Part shown: piece by piece, positions 1 through 3,419 of the stretch
Layout: every line of letters begins with the position of its first letter
How positions within the stretch are numbered: the first letter of the stretch is position 1
Origin: an uncultured Desulfuromonas sp.
Lineage (GTDB): Bacteria > Desulfobacterota > Desulfuromonadia > Desulfuromonadales > Trichloromonadaceae
DNA: 5,907 nt
Reading direction: 5' to 3'
Assembly (NCBI GenBank): GCA_937982495.1
Contig: CALJLX010000221.1
Location: forward strand, 1 to 5,907
Position numbers and translations under genes: made by a program
Notes under the pieces: model-generated
What the model was told of the DNA's origin: nothing
The model's database searches: none
The model's input: only the letters and a program-made list of their open reading frames with translations

Positions 1-778
1 CGTTGAGCGCCTGGGCGATACCGCTGACTTCATCGCCGATCTTGTTGCTGAACTTGTTGGAATGCACCGAGAGGTTGCGCACTTCGCCGGCGACCACCGC
101 GAACCCCTTGCCGGCCTGTCCGGCCCGGGCCGCCTCGACGGTGGCGTTGATCGCCAGCAGGTTGGTCTGATCGGCGATCTTCTTGACCTCGTCGAGCATG
201 GTCAGAACCCCCAGGAACTGGGTGCTGGTGGCGGTCATCTCTTCAAGCAGGCGCTTGGCGATACGACTGTTCTCGGTGGCGGCATTGACGAAGGTACTCA
301 GCACTCCTTCGATCTCCCGCCAAAGGCTTTCGAAATCGAGCCCTTCGGAGGAATCCCGTCCGCCCTGGCGGGTGAGCCGGTTCGCCAGTTCGAACTGGCG
401 ACGGGACTGGTCATCCATACCGGTGAAGCTGCCCACCAGTTTTTCGATGGCATCGGCGAGCAGATCCTGAACCTGCCGGTTTTCGTCGCGCACGATCTGG
501 AACTGGGCGTTGAATTCCTTGGACATGAAGCCCAGAAGCGACGAGGTCTTGGCTGTCAGTTCGGCGATCTGGGCGTCGATCTCCCGCCAGCGCCGCTGGG
601 CCCGCGCGGCTTGCGACCGAAAGAGCCAGACGGTGACCAGCCCCCAGAGACCGGCCATCCCCAGAACCAGCCAGAGCGCCCCCGTCCCGGCGTCGAACCA
701 CCAAAGCAGGAGCAAGGCGGCCGCCGTCAGGACCGCATAGGGCAAAACCAATTTCAAGAGGCTATTCGTTTCTCTCAT
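1..778 (-). CDS. Methyl-accepting chemotaxis protein, N-terminal part, no evident sensor domain (cut by window edge)
   Basis: This is a membrane chemoreceptor that would signal through CheW/CheA to the flagellar motor or a related output. 259 residues are visible and the C-terminus lies outside the window. Two hydrophobic segments (about residues 8-27 and 34-53) are separated by only a few residues, and the second is followed by basic FRSQAARAQRR. This predicts a membrane hairpin with no periplasmic ligand-binding domain. No HAMP domain is recognisable; polar, helical, coiled-coil-like sequence (about 54-200) leads straight into the signalling tip. The tip at 201-230 is diagnostic: IADQTNLLAINATVEAARAG, then GKGFAVVAGEVRNLS. 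The family usually has LNAAIEAARAGE, so the tip is slightly variant. The ATG at 778-776 is preceded by AAGGA (789-785) with a 6-nt gap. A σ54-type promoter lies about 100 nt upstream. Family assignment is secure; the stimulus is unknown. Confidence 0.93.
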   Translation of the reverse strand, partial: MRETNSLLKLVLPYAVLTAAALLLLWWFDAGTGALWLVLGMAGLWGLVTVWLFRSQAARAQRRWREIDAQIAELTAKTSSLLGFMSKEFNAQFQIVRDENRQVQDLLADAIEKLVGSFTGMDDQSRRQFELANRLTRQGGRDSSEGLDFESLWREIEGVLSTFVNAATENSRIAKRLLEEMTATSTQFLGVLTMLDEVKKIADQTNLLAINATVEAARAGQAGKGFAVVAGEVRNLSVHSNKFSNKIGDEVSGIAQALN

Positions 779-784
779 GGAGAT

Positions 785-789
785 TCCTT
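785..789 (-). promoter_or_regulatory. Ribosome binding site of the chemoreceptor gene
   Basis: AAGGA on the minus strand sits 6 nt before the ATG at 778. It supports this start, which also places the first membrane segment directly at the N-terminus. Confidence 0.7.
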
Positions 790-890
790 TCCACATGGCC
801 GGCAACACCCCGAAAGAGTCCGGAGCGCCCCTCGTGACAGTGACCACAACCTGTGCCTACGCAAAAAAACATTTCACGTCGGGCATATTC

Positions 891-906
891 AGCAAGCTGT
901 GTGCCA
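891..906 (-). promoter_or_regulatory. Candidate σ54 (RpoN) promoter for the chemoreceptor gene
   Basis: The minus strand reads TGGCACACAGCTTGCT. This matches the σ54 consensus TGGCACG-N4-TTGCW at 11 of 12 defined positions, with the required GG (905-904) and GC (893-892) at the correct spacing. Transcription would start near 880, giving a leader of about 100 nt before the ATG at 778. It lies in non-coding DNA, faces the receptor gene, and is downstream of a strong terminator, all as expected for an independent promoter. σ54 control of chemotaxis genes is well known in several proteobacterial groups. Confidence 0.72.
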
Positions 907-923
907 TAAATAATCGGCAAAGG

Positions 924-936
924 CGTGAAGGTCACG
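924..936. repeat. Short inverted repeat upstream of the σ54-type promoter
   Basis: CGTGA-AGG-TCACG is a perfect 5-bp dyad centred about 50 bp upstream of the inferred start near 880. It could be an activator site, but it is short and closer than most σ54 enhancer sites. Chance is a real alternative. Confidence 0.3.
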
Positions 937-953
937 GGGAAAAGGCCCGAATC

Positions 954-965
954 CCTCTCCAGAGG
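954..965. repeat. Short inverted repeat, possible enhancer-binding site
   Basis: CCTCT-CC-AGAGG is a perfect 5-bp dyad centred about 80 bp upstream of the inferred σ54 start, within the usual distance range for bacterial enhancer-binding proteins. No second copy was found, so support is weak. Confidence 0.25.
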
Positions 966-1088
966 TCGATTTTTACGGAAAAAAAGGAAAATTAACCGGG
1001 GACAACACAGGCTCCCAATCGTCCCTCCCGGCGCCCGTCCCTGTCAAATCGCAGACGCTCCGTCAAAAAACCGGCCGCGGGGCATAAT

Positions 1089-1132
1089 AAAAAAGCCAAA
1101 GGCCGCTTCATGAAGCGGCCTTTGGCTTTTTT
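1089..1132 (-). terminator. Perfectly palindromic intrinsic terminator after the decarboxylase gene
   Basis: Six A's, a 16-nt arm GCCAAAGGCCGCTTCA, its exact complement TGAAGCGGCCTTTGGC, then six T's form a perfect 44-bp palindrome centred at 1110/1111. The RNA would fold into a long GC-rich hairpin flanked by a U-tract on either strand, so it can act in both directions. It begins about 20 nt past the decarboxylase stop codon (1155-1153), which makes that gene its main client. No plus-strand gene in the window needs it. Confidence 0.93.
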
Positions 1133-1152
1133 CAGTAGCGAGAAGGAGGCGT

Positions 1153-2421
1153 TTACGCCTTTTTCGGAACCAGGGTATCGGGAGCAAAATTATAGGTGGC
1201 GAAGTAATCCTCCACCGTTTCGGCGCGGCGGATCAACTCGACGCCGCCGTCGGCGCGCAGCAGCAGTTCTTTCGGACGCAGCCGGCCGTTGTACTGGAAG
1301 CCCATGGCGTGACCGTGGGCGCCGCTGTCGTGGATGACGACGATGTCCCCTTCGGCGACGGCGGGCAGTTCCCGCTGAATGGCGAATTTATCGTTATTCT
1401 CGCAGAGGGAGCCGACCACGTCGTACACTTCGGTTTTCGGCCGGTTCTCCTTGCCGATGACGTCGATATGGTGGTACGAGCCGTAGAGCGCCGGGCGCAT
1501 CAGCGACGACATGCAGGCGTCGAGGCCGATGTACTTGCGGTAGGTGTCCTTGTGATTGATGGCGGTGGTGACCAGCGCGCCGTGAGGGCCGGTCATGTAG
1601 CGTCCGCTCTCCATGACCATGGCCGGAGCATAGCCGTGTTCGGCCTTGAAGGCATCGAACAGGGCGGTGATTTCCCGGCTCATGGCCGAAAGGTCGAGGG
1701 GTTGTTGCTCGGGTTTATAGGGGATGCCGAAGCCGCCGCCGATATTGAGAAACTCGAAGCGGATGCCGAGTTCCTTTTCGACCAGCGCCGAGATTTCCAG
1801 CAGCATGCGGGCGGTCTCCACCATGTAGGTGTAGTCCAGCTCGTTAGAGGCGACCATGGTGTGCAGGCCGAAGCGCTTGGCTCCCCGCGCCTGGGCGCGA
1901 CGGTAGGCCTCCACCACCTGCTCGTGGGTGACGCCGTATTTGGCCTCTTCGGGATGACCGATAATGACGTTGCCGGTACGGCGCGGCCCCGGATTGTAAC
2001 GGAAACAGATCAGCTCGGGGAATTCCGGCACCTTGTCGATCAGGCTGACATCGTCGAGGTTGAGGATGCAGCCGCCGTCCCTGGCGGCGAAGGCGAATTC
2101 CTCGGGGCTGGTGTTGTTCGAGGTGAACATGATCTCCTCGGGCTTGGCCCCGACCTCGCGGGCAAGGATGAGCTCGGGGATGGAGCTGCAGTCGAAGCCG
2201 AAACCCATCTCCTTCATCAGGCGCAGAATGCTGCGATTGGGCAGGGCCTTGACGGCGAAATACTCGCGGAAGCCGGCGATGCCGGCGAAGGCGTTCTTGA
2301 GCTGCGCCCCCGTTTCGCGGATACCCGCTTCGTCATAGATATGGAAGGGGGTGCCGTAGTGAGCGACAATGTCGCGGATTACCGGAAAGAGGCGGGTCTT
2401 GAAGGCATCGGACATGGGCAT
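1153..2421 (-). CDS. Diaminopimelate decarboxylase family protein (LysA-like, PLP fold type III)
   Basis: This is a cytoplasmic PLP enzyme that would decarboxylate an amino acid. The family reaction is meso-diaminopimelate to L-lysine. It is complete at 422 residues, a typical length. An alanine-racemase-like barrel comes first, with PLP lysine K58 in YFAVKALPN, H187 in FGLHTM and the phosphate-binding GGGFG at 228-232. The C-terminal β-domain has the catalytic Cys-Glu pair C340-E341 (GSLCENND) and the segment from D365 to Y377 (DSGAHGHAMGFQYN). Usual signatures are altered: ESGR (271-274) replaces EPGR, HTMVASN replaces HIGS, and CEN replaces CES. No lysine-pathway gene is adjacent; an Lrp-type regulator lies upstream on the same strand. 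These points leave room for another substrate, such as a different basic or D-amino acid, so no symbol is given. AGGAG (2436-2432) lies 10 nt before the first ATG; a second ATG at 2415 is less likely because it is further from that site. Confidence 0.88.
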   Translation of the reverse strand: MPMSDAFKTRLFPVIRDIVAHYGTPFHIYDEAGIRETGAQLKNAFAGIAGFREYFAVKALPNRSILRLMKEMGFGFDCSSIPELILAREVGAKPEEIMFTSNNTSPEEFAFAARDGGCILNLDDVSLIDKVPEFPELICFRYNPGPRRTGNVIIGHPEEAKYGVTHEQVVEAYRRAQARGAKRFGLHTMVASNELDYTYMVETARMLLEISALVEKELGIRFEFLNIGGGFGIPYKPEQQPLDLSAMSREITALFDAFKAEHGYAPAMVMESGRYMTGPHGALVTTAINHKDTYRKYIGLDACMSSLMRPALYGSYHHIDVIGKENRPKTEVYDVVGSLCENNDKFAIQRELPAVAEGDIVVIHDSGAHGHAMGFQYNGRLRPKELLLRADGGVELIRRAETVEDYFATYNFAPDTLVPKKA

Positions 2422-2431
2422 GGTGGTCGGT

Positions 2432-2436
2432 CTCCT
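2432..2436 (-). promoter_or_regulatory. Ribosome binding site of the decarboxylase gene
   Basis: AGGAG on the minus strand is 10 nt from the ATG at 2421 and 16 nt from the in-frame ATG at 2415. The upstream ATG is therefore preferred. The REC-REC-PAS-GGDEF-EAL gene in this window has the same motif and gap. Confidence 0.65.
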
Positions 2437-2477
2437 GGAAAAAGAAAAGTTCCCGTGAAAGAACGGAAACGCTTATG

Positions 2478-2500
2478 AAAAGCGGCCGGCGTCCCGCCGG
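2478..2500 (-). other. GC-rich hairpin followed by a short U-run in the decarboxylase leader
   Basis: On the minus strand CCGGCG-GGA-CGCCGG (2500-2486) is followed by CCGC and four T's (2481-2478). It resembles a weak terminator or attenuator between the regulator gene and the decarboxylase start. The U-run is short and offset by 4 nt, so real termination activity is doubtful. Confidence 0.3.
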
Positions 2501-2526
2501 GCGACATCGCTTGACCGGGCTGCTGG

Positions 2527-2563
2527 AAAACTCTCGTTTGTCCGTCGACTAAAACGAGATTTT
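2527..2563. repeat. Imperfect inverted repeat in the regulator-decarboxylase intergenic region
   Basis: AAAACTCTCGTTT (2527-2539) pairs with AAACGAGATTTT (2552-2563) apart from one unpaired C, with a 12-nt spacer. On the minus strand the hairpin ends in GTTTTCC, so it could be a weak terminator for the regulator gene. Its A/T-rich arms could equally be a protein-binding site. Position and symmetry are seen; function is inferred. Confidence 0.4.
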
Positions 2564-2566
2564 AAT

Positions 2567-2587
2567 TCTTGCCCTGTCACGGCAAGA
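2567..2587. repeat. Inverted repeat with 7-bp arms upstream of the decarboxylase gene
   Basis: TCTTGCC and GGCAAGA flank a 7-bp spacer (CTGTCAC). The repeat lies beside a minus-strand TAAAAT (2564-2559), a possible -10 box for the decarboxylase. TTGCCG, a possible -35, lies inside it but with only a 15-bp spacer. An operator over a weak promoter is possible but unproven. Confidence 0.35.
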
Positions 2588-2618
2588 GAGTTATTGATAT
2601 ACAGGATTTGTTGAAAAA

Positions 2619-3104
2619 CTAAAAGACCTCTGATGTCCCCCCGCCCAGGGAAACCCTCCGGGTTTCCTTGAAGGTCGAGAGAACGATCAGGGTCCGGGTC
2701 CGGGCAACGCCGTCGATGATCGCGACTTCTTCCCGCAGAATCCGGCCGAGGGTTTCCGTGTCGGCCACCCGCAGCTTGAGCAGATACCCGTCGTCGCCGG
2801 CCACCTGATGCACCTCCTGCACCCCCGAAATCCCCGCCAACGCCTCGGCCGTGCCCCGACACCCCCCCCGGGAAATCTCGACCAGCACGAAGGCGGCAAG
2901 TTTCTGGCCGAAGTGCTCGGGGTTGAGGCGAACCTCGTAGCCGGAAATGATGCCCTGGGATTCCAGCTTGCGGATTCGCTCCAGGACGGCGGAAGGGGCC
3001 ATGCCGACCTGGCGGGCGACCTCGGCGTTGGGAATGCGCGCCTTCTCTTGAAGAATCTCCAGAATTTGCGCGTCAATATCGTCAATCATTCTCTTTATAT
3101 CCAT
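2619..3104 (-). CDS. Lrp/AsnC family transcriptional regulator
   Basis: This is a DNA-binding regulator of the feast/famine family, which usually senses amino acids and acts as dimers or octamers. It has 161 residues, typical for the family. The N-terminal winged helix-turn-helix spans about residues 7-60 (IDDIDAQILEILQEKARIPN, recognition region near MAPSAVLERIRKLESQGII). The C-terminal RAM ligand domain spans about 68-148, with the ligand-loop segment VAGDDGYLLKLRV at 101-113. A short tail ending GGGTSEVF follows. The decarboxylase begins about 200 nt downstream on the same strand and is a plausible target. The start is uncertain: ATG 3104 lacks a clear Shine-Dalgarno and lies about 5 nt from the predicted transcription start. 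ATG 3089 (residue 6, beginning MIDDID) fits the usual family N-terminus. A run of eight G's on the coding strand (2869-2862) is in frame. Confidence 0.94.
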   Translation of the reverse strand: MDIKRMIDDIDAQILEILQEKARIPNAEVARQVGMAPSAVLERIRKLESQGIISGYEVRLNPEHFGQKLAAFVLVEISRGGCRGTAEALAGISGVQEVHQVAGDDGYLLKLRVADTETLGRILREEVAIIDGVARTRTLIVLSTFKETRRVSLGGGTSEVF

Positions 3105-3109
3105 ATTGG

Positions 3110-3124
3110 CGGAATATTATTCTA
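3110..3124. promoter_or_regulatory. Candidate Lrp-type operator overlapping the regulator's own -10 box
   Basis: The plus strand reads CGGAATATTATTCTA. It matches the E. coli Lrp SELEX consensus YAGHAWATTWTDCTR at 14 of 15 positions, and the reverse strand matches at 13 of 15. The core GAATA-T-TATTC is a perfect dyad. It covers the -10 element of the regulator gene, a position fit for autorepression. Whether this protein shares E. coli Lrp specificity is inferred. Confidence 0.55.
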
Positions 3125-3143
3125 AATAAACACCATTTGTCAA
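3116..3143 (-). promoter_or_regulatory. σ70-type promoter of the Lrp/AsnC regulator gene
   Basis: The minus strand has a perfect -35 TTGACA (3143-3138), a 16-bp spacer and -10 AATAAT (3121-3116, 5 of 6 matches). Transcription would start near 3109, only about 5 nt before ATG 3104 and 20 nt before ATG 3089. Confidence 0.75.
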
Positions 3144-3357
3144 GAATTGGCCCATTGGCACCGCCCACCAGGGAAATAAATCGCGAGAAGGCATCAAAAT
3201 AACCAAGAAAAACGGTGCGGATATTGCATAATTAACAACACTTGGCCCGACCAACAACTCGTCCCCCCCTTTTCGGCGGCATCCCCGGATACCCCGGAAT
3301 TCCGCCCGCGCCGCAAGGGCGCCGGGACCGGCGATTTGACGGAAGATCTCGGGGCAA

Positions 3358-3380
3358 TGCCGCCTTCTTCTTCGGCGGCA
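3358..3380. repeat. Perfect 7-bp inverted repeat upstream of the c-di-GMP enzyme gene
   Basis: TGCCGCC and GGCGGCA flank the 9-nt spacer TTCTTCTTC. The right arm overlaps the -24 part of a σ54-like element. No T-run follows, so it is not a terminator on the plus strand. A regulatory site is possible. Confidence 0.4.
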
Positions 3381-3388
3381 GGCTTGCA
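3373..3388 (+). promoter_or_regulatory. Weak candidate σ54 promoter for the c-di-GMP enzyme gene
   Basis: CGGCGGCAGGCTTGCA has GG (3374-3375) and GC (3386-3387) at σ54 spacing and a full TTGCA, but the bases after the GGC do not match. The start would fall near 3399, giving a 21-nt leader that contains AGGAG (3405-3409). GC-rich DNA makes such matches easier by chance. Confidence 0.33.
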
Positions 3389-3404
3389 CATACAAAGACA
3401 TTTC

Positions 3405-3409
3405 AGGAG
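3405..3409 (+). promoter_or_regulatory. Ribosome binding site of the c-di-GMP enzyme gene
   Basis: AGGAG lies 10 nt before ATG 3420. An in-frame TAA at 3408 or later is not present, but a TAA (3415-3417) occurs in another frame just before the ATG. No better upstream start with a ribosome site was seen. Confidence 0.6.
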
Positions 3410-3419
3410 ACTGCTAAGG

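Larger units (their letters stand above)
779..1152. other. Intergenic region between decarboxylase and chemoreceptor genes
   Basis: This stretch of about 370 bp has no convincing gene. The small reading frames here lack family-like sequence. It holds, from right to left on the minus strand, the decarboxylase terminator (1089-1132), two small dyads (954-965 and 924-936), the σ54-type promoter (891-906) and the receptor leader with its ribosome binding site. No structured RNA was recognised in the leader of about 100 nt. Confidence 0.6.
3105..3159. repeat. Three copies of ATTGGC around the regulator promoter
   Basis: ATTGGC occurs at 3105-3110, 3146-3151 and 3154-3159. The last two are spaced by 8 bp just upstream of the -35 box, and the first lies in the leader. 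They may be binding-site half units, or chance in a short hexamer. Confidence 0.25.
3125..3419. other. Divergent intergenic region between the regulator and c-di-GMP enzyme genes
   Basis: Roughly 295 bp separate the two diverging genes. The left part (to about 3240) is A/T-rich and holds the regulator's promoter. A plus-strand CATAAT (3227-3232) resembles a -10 box but has no good -35. The right part is GC-rich, with CCCCGG repeated near 3284-3298 and a hairpin at 3358-3380. Small reading frames on either strand are arginine- or proline-rich and not convincing. Confidence 0.5.

Noticed and set aside
62..913. 283-codon open reading frame on the plus strand opposite the chemoreceptor
   Set aside because: The other strand encodes an unmistakable chemoreceptor tip. 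This frame has no family resemblance and runs through the receptor promoter.
1309..2478. 389-codon open reading frame on the plus strand opposite the decarboxylase gene
   Set aside because: It is the mirror of a conserved PLP enzyme, its translation is repetitive in G, A, V and D, and it has no recognisable domain or ribosome site.
2552..2572. Second Lrp-type site upstream of the decarboxylase
   Set aside because: The best segment around GAGATTTTAATTCTT matches only about 10 of 15 consensus positions, which is not above what A/T-rich DNA gives by chance.
2422..2618. Lysine riboswitch in front of the decarboxylase
   Set aside because: The leader is under 200 nt and none of the conserved lysine-riboswitch core or five-helix layout could be recognised. 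Only simple inverted repeats are present.
3154..3169. Another σ54 element beginning TTGGCAC on the plus strand
   Set aside because: The -24 half looks good, but there is no GC or TTGC at the required distance, so the spacing test fails.
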